A stretch of 64,000 bases of DNA from Gossypium raimondii (GCF_025698545.1 NC_068569.1:9858001-9922000), one strand, 5' to 3'. Shown: positions 11,243 to 24,162, numbered from the stretch's first letter. Program-made: numbers and translations. Notes: generated by a model from the letters alone, not told the origin.

Positions 11243-14200
11243 CTGTAGCACGGCACCGGTTTATAGTAGAAGCTAATGGAAGAAGAACAGAAGAGGGAAA
11301 CAATAATGTTGGAGAAAGAGAGATAAAACTATATATGTATAAATAAGGTAGTTTAACAAAATTGGTTGCTGGGGTATATGGTATTGTTGAAATAGCCCTC
11401 TTTATATCCCTTTTTTGTCTCTTGTTTCTTTTTTTTTGCTGTGCTGAAAATAAAGTTTTGAATGCGTTCACAGCAATTTGGTATGGGTTATAATGTGAAA
11501 TGTGAAATTAGTGGCATCCATTTTCTATTTCCATATCCAGAAACTTCAACTCTCGATTATGATATATACATGTCAAAACTTAAGCGCAGTTTGTTGTAGC
11601 AAAACTATGGGACTTTCACTTATATCTCACAGAACAAGTCCTATACTTGGAAAGGAAAAGAAGAAACAGAACAACAACTAGCCAGCAAGCATCAAACATC
11701 GACCTCTCCTTTCATGTGAATCCCTCAAAATTGTAAGACAAGACAACTGATGGTCGCCTTCTTTATCTTTGGGCTTTACCAAATTTACCAATAATGTTTC
11801 TTTTTTGCCTTTTTTCCTTCATTGTTATGGAAGGCCATTGATGCAGCTCTTAATGAAGATCAGACAAGCTGAGCTTTAATTCTTAGCTTTGCGTTTCAAT
11901 GGGGATTCACTGATTATATAATCCATGTGACAGTAATATGGGAAATTTGGTGGCACCCTAAACCTCACCATACACTTCAATAAATAAAAAAATTAAAAAC
12001 AAAAGAAAATGAACATTTCCTTCTCCCTATTTCATGTACGTGATATTGGACATCAAGGTCGTGCTTGTTTCGGTGGAAATATTAAAAATAAAATAAAAAA
12101 TCTTGTCAAACTTTTTACTGTTTGTTTGTGTAAAATAAATTTCATCAAACTATAATGTTTTTCAAGTCAAAGAAAAATACTTGTCGTGTTCAGACAGTGT
12201 CTTACATTTAACAAACCCCTAACCTTAAACCATTTCACCATTTCTTTCCAGCTCGTGTGAAAATGTCATCACTGATATCTCTCTGTGTTCAACGGCGGTA
12301 CCCTCAGGCTCTGGTCATTGTACGTGTTTTTTATTTTCCTTTCAAATATAAGAGTTTCATTGGTACAAAATTGAAAAGAAAAAAGAAAGTAAAAGGAGCA
12401 AAACTAGAATATATATATATATATATATATTTTCATTAATGTGCTTAGTACGAAATATGTAAAAGTTAAATTTATTATTTCGTAAAGTTGAGCAATGTGA
12501 GAACAAAAAATTGTAAATTTCAAATTAAAATTCAACTCTCTCATTTTTTTTTTGTTTTTATGCATTATCATTAAATTTCTCTCTTTTTTTTCTTTGCTCT
12601 TGCTTTTGGTTTTGCCAATTATAATCCTATTTTTCACTCCCTTATTCATCATCTTTCTTATTTTCTTTTCTCTATCAAGCAAGATCTTTTATTTTTCATC
12701 CTATCATTCAACTTTTTTTCGCAATCAAACACATCGTAATGGTTCTGCTTTGTTTCTTTTCTTGTTTTCTTAGTGCTTGTTTGCTAAGAAAAAAATTATG
12801 ATGTGATAAGGTGGCTTTGGAACAAAAAGATTCACAATTATTTTTATATTATATGATTTTGATTATGTTATAACTGCATGCGTATTTTTTTTATTTCATA
12901 AATAGCTTTAAAAACTTTATATATGTATTTTTAATATTTTACTATACTCTATAATATAATGTACCAAATAATTTTTCATGTTATAATTAGTATTGTATTT
13001 ATGTTCCTGAAGTGATATTTGTCAAAAGCAAAGAATGAGAAACACTTAATAAGTTGTCTTTTTTTATTATTTGAAAGTTCATTTTATTTCACAAAAAAAG
13101 AGTATAAGTAAAGCACGAACAAAATTTTCATACAGGCAAAGGTTAACAGAGTCACAAACCCTATTATAAATACCAAAGAAAGTGATCGAACACCTCGGTC
13201 TCATACCAGACAAAGCCTCGAAAGGCAAGTAAATTAAATTTTTATGACGAAAAAAAGAACTTTCATCGCTTGAAACAAGCCTCCTTACCTAAATTGAAAA
13301 TAAAAAAGACTTGAAACAAGCAATTTTCTCAACAACACAATCTTAACCATCAATCATAATGTGATGAGTTCCTATATAGTTCATTGCTCCTCTGACGGTG
13401 AAAACATCTTTGACTTAAAATAATAGATGCAACGAAACCTAAACAAAATTGAACTCACGAGTAGACTTGATAAACCATAAGTCACTCAAGATTTAGAAAA
13501 AAACAAGTCACCACGAGACCTAAGCGTTATGATAAACACTGCATGACACAATGACCCAAACCTTAGTAAAAAAAAACTAATTATTTTGATGGCTTGTCCT
13601 TTCCTAACAGAAAAAATTGGACGAAATCGAGCATGGGAACAAAACTAGAGCCGGTAAGCAAGCTGCTGGCTAGCTAGTTGTTCAACAGCCATAGAGTTGG
13701 CCACACAACAACCAAAAACTAAAGACTTGATAAATCAAAACATAGCCATTTAAGCTCTGCTATTGAAGAATGGAGGGAACTGGTGACCTAAGTGGAGAGA
13801 CTGCGAAGTGGGTAGTGTACAGAAGAATAGGCAGTGGTTGGTTGGAACAACAAAGCGTTGGCGTGTGAGAGACCGAATGGAAAATATCGAAGAAAAATTA
13901 AAGGGACCTTCTCAAAAGAAAGAGTTGGAATTTAAGGGAACCAAGAAAGATTACGGACCACACGATTAACAAAGGCAATACAAGAGTGAAAGAGCTCTTG
14001 TTGGTTGCTAAACTTAGACTGAAGAAACGGCTAACGCCAATGATAAAGGTCTTCCTTAAGAGTGCAAAACGAGAGAGAAAAGTAGGAGTTTAAGATAAAA
14101 AAAGATGAAAAAAGACGTTGGTAAAGAGTCGCACTACGCCGAGGAAAATCTCAATAAATTTTGTCGGGCTTTTGAATTTGCATAGTGATATTGCTTATGG

Positions 14201-15500
14201 AGTTCTATACAAGGATAGAAACGTAAATTAGCATAAGGTAAATTAGATGGATCGACTCCACGCTCAAGATGATGTTATCGTTAATTGAAATGAAATATTA
14301 ATGCCTACATCCTTGCTCATTGTTTTCCCCAATGTGTATAGTCAAGTCTATTATAATAGAATACTTTACTTTTAGAGTAATATAAGTTTTATTTTAATTC
14401 TTTTATTCAGTTATATTTATTTTAATTCCTGAACTTAAAAATATAAAATTTATTAAAACAACATTTATGACTATCATCAATTAAAATTAAAATTAAAATT
14501 TTAATAACATAATATCACAATATTTTAATAATTAGATTATGGTTAAACAAATTAGATCACTAGTTTTTGATTAAATTTATTTAATCGGTTCAACCATTAG
14601 ATCAATAATAATTAAATAAATAATTAACAATTCACAATTCTTTTAATACATTAAACCAATTCAACTCGTTCAACCATTGATTTTTACCTAAATTTTCAAT
14701 TTTATCGATTTTGAGTAATTTCTAATTCAATCGATTCAACCCTTTATTCAAACAAAATATAGATTGATTAGAAAATTCAATCAGTTCAATTGACCCATCC
14801 AATCATGTTCCAATAACATCGATCACATATTAAATTTTGATGGAATCCAAATTCAATAGCCAAAAGAATATAGATGTCAAGTTCAAATATCAAAATGAAC
14901 TTAAAAAAATACTAATACAAAAGTGAATCTAGTTGCAAAAGTTTTTTAAATCTTTCTATTCAAGTAAACCAAGTGCTAAAAATTCAAATGAAAGAAATGT
15001 TGGTTTATTAATATTCATCACCCTAAAATCTTTAAAAAGAATAACTAACTTGCAGCACCTATGATACTTAACGCTTCAGCTGCATTTTACAAGTAAATGC
15101 CATTCCATACAACATCACAGGTAAAAGGATAACTAAAGCAATTAAGAGTCATCACAGATTTGATACAGATAAACATACTATCAGAAATCTTTTTTGAAAA
15201 AAGAAATAAAACCAATAAAATGGTTTCATAACATCCATTTCTGGAACAAATATTGAATTTTGATAAAATAAAATAAATTTATGTTAATGCTAAATTTTGT
15301 TAAGTTTTTCCATGTTTGTTTCACTCAAAATAATTTCTTAAGTAAAAGAAATGTTTTACACAAAATCATCCATCAAAAGCACTAGAAAATGAAGAAAATA
15401 AATTCATTTCTCAAAATTGCTTCCAACAACATTATAAACAATCCCCACACTGCAAAAAATCATAACTTATAAATCACAATGGAGGATAAAGTTTTTGCAA
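11243..15500. other. Intergenic: thioesterase 3'UTR, AT-rich spacer and unclassified decayed repeats
   Basis: The first 250 bases are the likely thioesterase 3'UTR. About 13050-14250 is less AT-rich than the flanks and looks like decayed repeat DNA, but I could not assign a family and found no usable frame. About 14330-14850 is AT-rich and repeat-like, with recurrent TTCAACC and TTTATTTTAATTC motifs. The remainder shows no feature. Confidence 0.5.
12409..12430. repeat. (AT)n microsatellite
   Basis: Alternating AT run of about 22 bases. Confidence 0.85.
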
Positions 15501-15668
15501 AAGCACATGATATTTCAAAAGCGAAATTGATGTTTCAAACATTAAACATTGTTTCTGTGATTAAAAAGAAAAAAGAAAAGGGATAACAATGGCTTATCTT
15601 CCTACTTCCAAGTCTAACATTTAATAGACCTAAACACTGACACTGACCTCCTGCTTTTATTTCCACCT

Positions 15669-15763
15669 GCAAAAAGAAAAAAAGGCATGAAAATGAACAA
15701 GGACATACGAGAAAGCTAAGAAACAACAGTTAACATTGAACTGGAGCATAAAATCCTTTGTAC
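15669..15763 (-). other. Intron in the 3'UTR of the DUF1644 gene
   Basis: On the minus strand GTCTCAG|GTACAAAGG forms a donor and TTTCTTTTTGCAG|GTGG an acceptor. The spliced junction is about 36 bases after the stop codon at 15800-15802, below the roughly 50-55 bases usually needed to trigger nonsense-mediated decay. Confidence 0.6.
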
Positions 15764-15799
15764 CTGAGACTGGAAGAACCATTAGACAATGTGCTCCAA

Positions 15800-16930
15800 T
15801 CACTGCCCATCATTGAACGTGGACCATCTAGGTGTTCGCCATCGCAATCCACCTTGACCACGATGAGTTCGGTCAGCTTGCGAACTCTGACGCCTGCCTT
15901 GGGGAATTCTGTCAGATGGCGAATTGCGATTCCTCCAATGGAGAATTCCCTGTGAGCCACGATGTCTACCTGGAACTCTCTCTTCTGGTGTAGGATTGTT
16001 GCGGTGGCCAAAGAGTGCTCTATCTGGTGTGGAACTATTATTCTCCCTTGTACCATGATCAGACTCTCGATCATACCTGAACCTCCTATTCCCTGGTCTC
16101 CTCCTAAATCTATCATGTTCGTTGTTTCTTGAATCACTAATGAACTCAAGTGCAAGTGTCAAGTATGCAAGATTTATTGTCAACCACGAACGAAAATCCT
16201 CAAGATCTGAAATGCTTTCTCCATTACTTTCTTCCCTAGCAACTGGTTGGATTGAACTCAGCATGTCCTCATAATCCCTTTCACGCTCCAACCTAGACCA
16301 ATCACGCTGTCGTTCTGGATCAACTTCAGTTGGCCGGACCAAAGGATGAGCAGACCTAGCATGCTTCCTGAGTTCACCGTAAGTCCCAGTGAAATCGCAT
16401 GTCTCTGAAGAACAACTCCTGGGTTTGGAGTTCATAAACTGACGTGCAGCTTCTACCACGCTCCAGCCATAAATCTCTCCTCGACAAAGAGGGCAAAGAA
16501 GCTTTGGCTGCTTATCACTACCAGCCTCGGTTTGCTGATCAAAAAAAGGCGGTGGATTCCTCCAACCATCAGAAGTAGAGGTCAAGTTTCCCAAAGGAAT
16601 TTCCTGCAACATAGCAGTGGAAGGAGACGACACCGATGACTTACAAAACTGATCAAGACAATTTGAATGGCGGTAGCTTGTATTGCACATAAAAGGGCGA
16701 CAACCCTTTTCAAAGGAAGAACACCGCAAAAGTACCGCATTATGTGGGTGTTCCATGCAAATAGGACACCTTGCATCCTCCCACTCTTTAACATCCTCAA
16801 GTCCAAATTCTAGTTCCAAAGGATCCTCATGTTGGCATTGTTTGGCATCCCTGCCCCTGGAACTACATGGGTAAGGAGAGACCCTAGAGCGTTCAAAAAA
16901 AAAGGAACCAACCCTTCTATCCTTTGGCAT
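15800..16930 (-). CDS. DUF1644 family RING/C2H2-like zinc-finger protein
   Basis: One uninterrupted coding exon, 376 residues. The DUF1644 core runs from WEDARCPICMEHPHNAVLL (CPIC at 55-58) through CRPFMCNTSYRHSNCLDQF (78-95) to LLCPLCRGEIYGW (145-155), then a C2H2-like part with CSSETCDFTGTYGELRKHAR and SAHP (C173, C178, H190, H195). The C-terminal 100 residues are Arg/Ser/Asn-rich and low in complexity. The molecular role of the family is poorly known; the first Cys pairs resemble a RING. A 5'UTR intron is likely: donor near 17434, acceptor TTTCAG just before the ATG. A 3'UTR intron (about 15763 to 15670) starts 36 bases after the stop. The gene lies head to head with WDR43. Confidence 0.92.
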   Translation of the reverse strand: MPKDRRVGSFFFERSRVSPYPCSSRGRDAKQCQHEDPLELEFGLEDVKEWEDARCPICMEHPHNAVLLRCSSFEKGCRPFMCNTSYRHSNCLDQFCKSSVSSPSTAMLQEIPLGNLTSTSDGWRNPPPFFDQQTEAGSDKQPKLLCPLCRGEIYGWSVVEAARQFMNSKPRSCSSETCDFTGTYGELRKHARSAHPLVRPTEVDPERQRDWSRLERERDYEDMLSSIQPVAREESNGESISDLEDFRSWLTINLAYLTLALEFISDSRNNEHDRFRRRPGNRRFRYDRESDHGTRENNSSTPDRALFGHRNNPTPEERVPGRHRGSQGILHWRNRNSPSDRIPQGRRQSSQADRTHRGQGGLRWRTPRWSTFNDGQ

Positions 16931-17518
16931 TTTTTTTCTGAAACTTTAAAAAATTACCAGTAACAATTATCTTAAAAATCTGCCTTTTTTCAACACCTCT
17001 ATACGGCACTCTTTGAATCCCTAGGATAATAATATTCAATTTATGAGATTGAAATTCATGTGTGAATAAATTACAAATATGAAAATATGCATCAATTGCA
17101 TCGCTTCAACCATTTCCAAATTTCGTATGACATTTATTATAAATTAAGCATGAAAATAACAAGTCAAAAACAAAAATTCAAGCACATTAAAACAAATCCA
17201 GATTCAGTTATGATCATATAAGACAAATAAATTAAATTTTATCCGAAAAGAAAGAAATCAAACCAAAAAGATTAATCAAGATCAGAATTATTCCCTTAGG
17301 TTAACAAAAAAAAAAGAGACAGAAGTAAATTAATCATAAACCCAGATGCAGTTTGGATGAAATCTAAAGGAATCCATAGGGTTAATCGTTAAAATTAAGA
17401 TGAAATTAGACGATTGCTTAAGGTTCGAACGTACCAGAGATTTCTGGAAACAGGAGATTGGAATTTTATTTGAAGGGAGCGTTTCGATGGAAAATAAATT
17501 AATTAAAGGAAAATAGTG

Positions 17519-17540
17519 TGAGAGAGAGAGAGAGAGAGAG
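17519..17540. repeat. (GA)n microsatellite in the DUF1644 5'UTR/promoter
   Basis: About 22 bases of GA on the plus strand, hence CT on the sense strand of the DUF1644 gene, as is common in plant 5' leaders. Confidence 0.85.
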
Positions 17541-17743
17541 GTCTTTTAAGAAGCAACAACAGGTAGCCACCTTCTTGTTGGAGAGAGACAGCTGAAAGTA
17601 CTTAAAAGTCCCAACCCAAAGATAATGTTTGGTGGGCATTTTTGGTATTACGTTTTCGAATTCAACTTTGATTAAATTAGCGGTTTTCCTTAACGTTGCA
17701 AAAAACCTCTTATCATCTCAACTTAAATTCTTAATATTTATTA

Positions 17744-18409
17744 TTTTAAATTTAAATAAAACCCTATTTAATAAGAGTCGGGTAAGACGGGCCCATATGT
17801 AGTACGTACATAAATTTATTATTATTAGTTAGTAAATTATAGTTAAGTTTTGATTTTCATCATTTAATTAAAAAATTACAATTTAATCATTAAACTATTT
17901 AAAACTTTTTATTTAAGTCATTTGGCTATTAAGATTTTCTTTTAAAGTTTTGCTAGTACACTCCAAGCGAGGATTTGGCGATCAGTATGTTTGATCAATA
18001 CCAATTGACGAGTAGAAGAACATATTTTAGATTCAAGTCAATTTGACGATCAATGTCGAAGATCAGAGAAAAAAATTATTTGATTTTTGGTTCACAAATT
18101 AATGATGTCCAAAATTATTTTATTAAAAAATGAATTATAAAAAAGAAGGGGAAAAATAGTTTTCAATTGGTGTAGATAGTGCGAACAAAGAAAGACATAT
18201 AATATTAATTTTAATAGCCCAATGATATAAATGAAAACTTTTAAATAGTTCAGTAATTAAGTTGTAACTTTTTTTAGTCAAGTGACCAAAATGAAATCTT
18301 ACTCATAATTTAGTGACTAATTGTGTAATTTATCCTAATTTAAATATAAAACCCTTTTTAAGAATAGAGTTGGATCGGGTACAACCGGCCCATAGTGTAG
18401 TGTGTGTAC
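17744..18409. repeat. Duplicated promoter segment flanking a foldback element
   Basis: 17744-17809 and 18335-18409 are diverged direct copies: both carry TTTAAAT, AAAACCCT, a GGGT segment, GGCCCAT(A), then GTAGTG(T/C) and GTAC. The foldback element at 17810-18333 lies exactly between them. Confidence 0.65.
17810..18333. mobile_element. MITE-like foldback element in the DUF1644/WDR43 intergenic region
   Basis: The left arm (about 17810-17935) and right arm (about 18205-18333) are inverted copies of each other. Read inward, the left arm gives TTAGTTAGTAAATTATAG and the right arm TTAGTCACTAAATTATGAG; both run to CTATTAA after about 120 bases. The core (about 17936-18204) is not repeated here and has no reading frame. 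Such long-armed non-coding elements are usually DNA-transposon derivatives. No clear target-site duplication is seen. Confidence 0.75.
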
Positions 18410-18416
18410 CCTAAAC
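18387..18416 (+). promoter_or_regulatory. Site II and telo-box upstream of WDR43
   Basis: GGCCCAT (18387-18393, a site II-type TCP target) and ACCCTAAAC (18408-18416, telo-box-like) lie about 170-200 bases before the ATG. This pair is typical of plant ribosomal-protein and ribosome-biogenesis promoters, which fits the gene product. No TATA box is apparent. Confidence 0.6.
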
Positions 18417-18588
18417 CCGAAGTCCAAAACGCAAAAACCCTCGTTCTCCCGTAGCTTTTTTTTTGTTGTTGTTTTACTTCTTCCTCATCACGTCTGCTGC
18501 AGCCTGCACCGAATACTGCAGAAATTTAGAGTTCCTTCTTGTTTTAATCTCAAAGAAAGAATAAAGGAGTTTGGGTTTGGTTCTGTAA

Positions 18589-21500
18589 ATGGGAAAGCAG
18601 AAAGTGAAACCCCTCCTTACATGTTTCACTCAAGAAGGTGATTATCTCGCCATTTTGTCTCCGGATGGAACTGTTAAAGTAATTCTCTTGTTTCCCCCTA
18701 TCAACTTTTTCTTATGTAGGTTGTCGATATCTCATAGTGTTTGTTTTTTTCTTTTTCTTTTTTGGAGTTCTTTTATTGATATTTTATTTCCTTTTTTTTT
18801 CCCTTCCTCATGCAAAAAGCAAGAGTATAAATTTGTAGTTTGTATAAAGAAGTACCGCTACCTATGTTTGTTCAATGCTTATGATAAGGTGGTTGGTTTA
18901 AGGGCTAATCCTATATTGGAAATGTTGTTGTGAAGATCAGTTGTGATTAGTGGTAGGTACTGAGACAAATAAACATGCACAAGGAATCAAGCACTACTTT
19001 TATAATCTGTTCAAAAGTGTTGCGTGGTGAAAAGTAGTTTCCCTCGTTGAAATGTTACTCTGCGAATATATACATTTGTCTTGATTAGTTGCAAGAGATA
19101 TTAAGCAAATGTTCAAACCTGTGAAATGAAGGTTGTTGTTTCAATTCACTGAATCATGAGTGGTTAATCTAGATTATGATATTTGCTGAGGAATAGTGGT
19201 TGTTTCTTATCAACAATAGCCATTTGAGTTCTCTCATGTAGAAGCTATCTCAAGGGGTTATGGCCTCAGTTAATAAAGGTCAAATGAAGTGTGATAAGAT
19301 GCTGGTTGCTTTTTTTTAATTGATAGCAACATCACCGTAGGGTAGTTAATGGAAATTGTGAACATGGTTGCTTGTAACTTGATCATTGTTGTTCTATGTA
19401 ATTTACTTGGGATTACAATTCTTATTGCTTAAATGTTTTCTTTGCCATTTTGGTTTCATACTGAAGATTCTGCATTGTTTCAGTCTCTCTCTGGGGGTGT
19501 AAATCTTTTCCAGTGCCACCTGATAGAAAGCATTACATAAGTATTATTTTCCTCTTATATTGGCAAAAATTCATTGAACTTTTGCAGATTTGGAGCACAA
19601 GTACTGGGAGTTTATTGGCGGAGTGGAAGCAGTCAGATGGCAACCTTCCTAATAGTTATTCCTGTATGGCTTGCAGTTTTATCCCAAAGAAGGTAGCCCC
19701 AGATTCTCTTGAGAGCTTTCTAATGTTCCATGCCTTTTCAGTTTTTTAATCATTCTTCTATTCTTTCTGTATCGATAATTAAAAAGGGGCGTGGAACTTG
19801 CTTACTTGCTATTGGATTAAATGAAGGGGACATCTGGATTATTGATGTCTTAGCTGGTGACAAGAAGTGGTCATCTACTGGTTATTATCCTAGGTATGAT
19901 GATAAATTTGTTAAGAATTATTGTTGCCAAAGTGCTTGGAGTTTCATCATTTCCATCTGATTGCACCTTGTGTCTATCTTTGTTTATGGTGAAATTTGGT
20001 CCCTTTTCTTCTTTATTCTTTTACATGATTTTGAGTGAACACACTAAGCATGTGAAATTTCTTCATGGTTATCTTTTTCTAGTGGATAGTTTAGCTGATA
20101 TTGAGCCATTATTTGTCCAGTGGAATTGCAGGTCTTTCATTCAGAAATAAAGGTCATAGTCTGTATGTCATTGGAAGCAATGGAAAGGCATCTGAAATAA
20201 ACTCAGAAAATGGAGATTTGATAAGGGAGTTCAAAGCTTCCAAAAGGTCCATCACTTCTTTGACATTTTCACAAGGTCAGTAAGTTATGAAATGTCTACT
20301 GCTCTATTAACTCACTTTCTGTTCCTTGTTAATTATTTTTTCAATATGCTTTTCAGATGGGAAGTATTTGGCTTTGGCCAATGGTAAGCTTCGTGTCTCC
20401 AGCCTGGAAAACGGGAAAGAGCTTCTAAAGTCTCCTGATGATTTGGTGAGTTACTTGTCTGACATCTTTAGTGATTTTCCTTGTATCCTTGAGGCATTGA
20501 TGGTTTTCATTTATTTGTTATCACAGGATCCTGTGCAATATATAAGTATATCCAATGATGCCAAGACAATTGTTACATCAGGGTTTGGGGAGACAAATCT
20601 TCAAGTCTGGAGTTGTGATTTGAGTTCCAAAACTCTGAGTGGTGGCTCTGTTATTTCAATGCCTCGCCCTCCGTTAGCTTTTGAATGTAAGAATAGTGGT
20701 AGTGACGAAGATGGTTCTGTGATCTTGGCACTTTCGGAGTCTGGTATTGCTTATGTTTGGAATTTGGACACCGTTTCCCAGGATGATGTTGAACCAACGA
20801 AGATTACTGTCAAACTTGATAAAGCAGAGGGAGACCAGCAGAAGAGTGCAGGCTCAAGGAAAAGTCGTATTCCTGTTATCTCTGCTAGATTACATGCTAC
20901 AGGCATGGACCAACAGGTTGTTGCCCTTATTGCTTATGGTCCATTAGATTCTCCACAGTTTAGTCTTGTGAATGTTAGCAAAGCAGGGGAGAATATTGTT
21001 ATAAATGTTGTGGATCAGACTGAAACTATTCAAGAAAATGGGACATCTTTGTTAAAAGGTGGGAAATTTGTTTTCTAAAATGCCTTTTATAATAATCCAT
21101 GGTTCTGCAACTTTGCTTATTTCTTAAAGAAAAAATCCCAATCTTTTATTTTGAATAGTCAAACTTTATATGCAATTATTTTGAATGGCAGTTGATCCAA
21201 ATGGAAAACCAAATAAAAAAAGAGCTGCTCCTGATCCAGACCTTGCTACGACAAGAAGCACGAATGATACTGGTGAGGGTTGACACATATTTCTGGATAA
21301 GAATCTGTTTTCTTAAATTGAATGGCTTTTTCTTTTTTTATTACTTTTTTCTCCAAAGTATCTGTTTCTTTGTCCTAATGGTTTTTGGATAAGAATCAAA
21401 TCATACAAACCTCATGCGCTGCCTCCCCTTCCCCTGTTCTCTCATAGGACTTAATGACTCCAAAATGTTTCTTCCCTTCAAACAATAATTTCTATAGAAC

Positions 21501-23160
21501 TTAGCATTTCAATTTTGTGCATGTATGTCGTATGCTTGATGTATCAATGTTTATAATAAAACCCTTGGCTAGGAAGAATGAAATATTAAAATATGATGTT
21601 TGCTATTCTTTCTTATCTCTTTGTATCATGTACTACATGGTTTTGATTTTGCTATTCATATTGTATCTTAATCCTATTGATAGAGCAACATGTCTTCTGA
21701 GGAAGCATATTGTGTATGTCAAATGAGGCGATACCAAGAACACAGTATTCCGCATTATCGGTGTAAATATGATACATGATTTAATGCATATCAGATCTCT
21801 ATAATAGTTGTTAAAACAAGCACTTTTTTCTTTATCTTGAGATTTATTTTACTTGTGATTTTGGAATAGGTCATGGAGAGAATGTTGATGGAGTTCTCGT
21901 CAATGATGATCCGAGTGAGCCTACCATGGCTGAGAAACTTGCAAGTTTAAATTTAATAGAAAATGGAAAAAATGAAACCAATGAAAACCAAGAAAGAAAA
22001 GAACCCTCTACTCATGGCAAGCCTCCCATCGCGGATTCAGTTATTGTTCTGCTTAAGCAGGCACTCCGTGCTGACGATCATGCACTTCTGTTAGATTGCT
22101 TATACACTCAAGATGAGAAGGTCAGCTCATACTCACTAGTCTTTTGTTGACGGAAGTTTATGTATAACAGCAACGCTAATATGAAAACTTTGTTCTTTCA
22201 CAGGTTATTGCAAATTCAGTCTCCCAATTAAATCCATCTGATGTTCTCAAGCTTTTACAATCTCTTGTATCTATAACTCAATCAAGGTAATGTTTTATAT
22301 GTTTGACCAACCATGAATTACTTTGAAGACATTTGTACTCTTCCTTTTTCCTTACTGTTGTAATTGTATGTAAAGTCGATTCACTTACTACTGATCCTGG
22401 ACAAAACAGTGATGTTAACAAAGTCTATTCACTCTCTGGTGGCTCATTGCTTTTCTTTTCAGTTTTTTTTTTTCCCTTTTCTGGCCCACTGCTTATTGTT
22501 AGATAGCATAGTTCTCTTGATTTTCATTTATAACTTCTGCTGAAATTTTATACATAATATTTCTAAATCAACACAGGGGTGCAGTATTGGCATGTGCGCT
22601 TCCTTGGATAAAAAGTTTACTTCTTCATCACGCTAGTGGAATTATGTCCCAGGAATCCTCTCTTCTTGCTCTGAACTCTTTGTATCAGGTCAGATGGGGT
22701 TATAATTATGGATTGTTCTTTTTAAAAACATATATATTTACATCTTTTATTGGCCTACTTCAATCATATTACTAATATTCATAATGTGAATGCTTGTTTT
22801 TATGCAGCTTATTGAATCTAGAGTCTCAACTTTTGAATCAGCTCTTCAAATATCAAGTTGCTTAGACTTCCTTTATGCAGGGGTATGTGTTATGTTAAGG
22901 TTTGTGGTGATCGGAATTATGCGTTAATTTTTTAGGACTTATGTTCTTGTTGTTTGCGATTTTGATGACAGGTTGTTGAGGATGAGTTTGTTGAGGATGC
23001 TGCAATTCCAGTAATATTTGAGGACACGGATGAAAGTGATGAAGAGGAACCGGAAGATGCAATGGAAACTGATGATCAAGAGAACGAAGATGGGGAAGCA
23101 CTTGATGAAGCATCTGATGGGGTTAGTGATTTTGAAGGGATTGATGATATGAGTGACTGA
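18589..23160 (+). CDS. WDR43: WDR43/UTP5-like small-subunit processome protein, 12 exons
   Basis: Exons: 18589-18678, 19588-19692, 19787-19893, 20121-20275, 20357-20445, 20527-21058, 21192-21272, 21870-22120, 22204-22286, 22577-22688, 22808-22882, 22972-23160. Phases agree and give 622 residues. The N-terminal half is a WD40 propeller, beginning YLAILSPDGTVKIWSTSTG and continuing with LAIGLNEGDIWIIDV, LYVIGSNGKASEINS and VTSGFGETNLQVWS. A Utp12 domain spans about 440-560 (LLKQALRADDHALLLDCL, LACALPWIKSLLLHHAS), and the tail (563-622) is strongly acidic. Relatives act in the nucleolus in the t-UTP part of the SSU processome for 18S rRNA maturation. The exon 3 acceptor (AATTAAAAAG) lacks a good pyrimidine tract and is the least certain border. 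Confidence 0.93.
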
Positions 23161-24162
23161 GTAGTAACGATTGGTTGGTGTTCATTCTGTTGAAAGCTCA
23201 TAAAGTGATCTGATAACCATTGAAAGAAGAAGAAAAGCAATGAGTTTCACAGACCATAACCTTGTTTCTCACCGGAAAATACACTGCATACTGATTTAAG
23301 GAAAAGCAAACGGGAGACATCCCACAAACAAATTCGGAGTTTAAATTTTGCTCATTCATGTTTTACACCAGGAAGCACACGTACTCGTAGGAGAGGAAGA
23401 TTTGATGCCAACTTGCAGGTACTGTTGCTATAACCGGGATTCTTTGATGGAAGTTGTTCCTTTCTCGAACAAATACCGAAAATCCCATTGGCCTTTTCAA
23501 TTTTAGTATCTCTCCAGAATTTGCAATTTTCATCATATTTGCAGGAATGTAAAAGTAAAACTTTCTCTAAACCCTTTTTTTTGGGTACTATTTATAAGCA
23601 TGTATTGTTCTTTAGCATGATTTCATCTGCATAAGAAAAGTGACATCTTAAGAGCTTTGAGAGCTTGGATTTGCTTCAATTAGTGTTAAATTCTTTTTGG
23701 TGCACACTTTACATAAAGAATGAAAGTATAATGTCTTTTTAGGCTTTTGCTTCTTTAGAGAATGAAAGTATGGTACTATATAAAGAATCTTCTGGGGAAA
23801 AAATTAAGACATGTAGTTCAGAGCATTTTAAATAAATAATTTATTAATTAATGAAATTTTAAAAAAGGTTTCATTTTAGACTCGATTATTTAGGAAATGA
23901 TTATAAATTATTTAAATCTGAATTATAATGTCTGGTCTGAACCAGAAAGGCATTGACACTTCATTTTCGAAAATTACGGTCAACTTTTCTTTTTTGTCAA
24001 ATAATCAGTAACTTTTATATATGAAACATAAATTTCTGCCAAAACGTGGTTAACGGTAGGCCGAGGCTTGAGTCTTGACCCACCAATTAAAATTCAAGCC
24101 ATAACATGCCATTGCCAAGTGCTGGTGAATGCTTAGATTGAGGTTTACCCATAACAACCTCC
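23161..24162. other. WDR43 3'UTR and LEA-like gene promoter
   Basis: The first several hundred bases after the stop are probably 3'UTR (polyadenylation signal not pinpointed). The remainder is AT-rich promoter of the LEA-like gene. No other gene is seen. Confidence 0.6.

Noticed and set aside
12257-12439. Short frame starting MKMSSLISLCVQRRYPQALV with a possible donor CATT|GTACGTG
   Set aside because: Could be a lone first exon, but no downstream exon or homologue is recognisable and the frame runs into a microsatellite.
15730-16155. 141-residue frame on the minus strand overlapping the DUF1644 gene
   Set aside because: It is an alternative frame of the real zinc-finger coding region, which has conserved motifs in its own frame.
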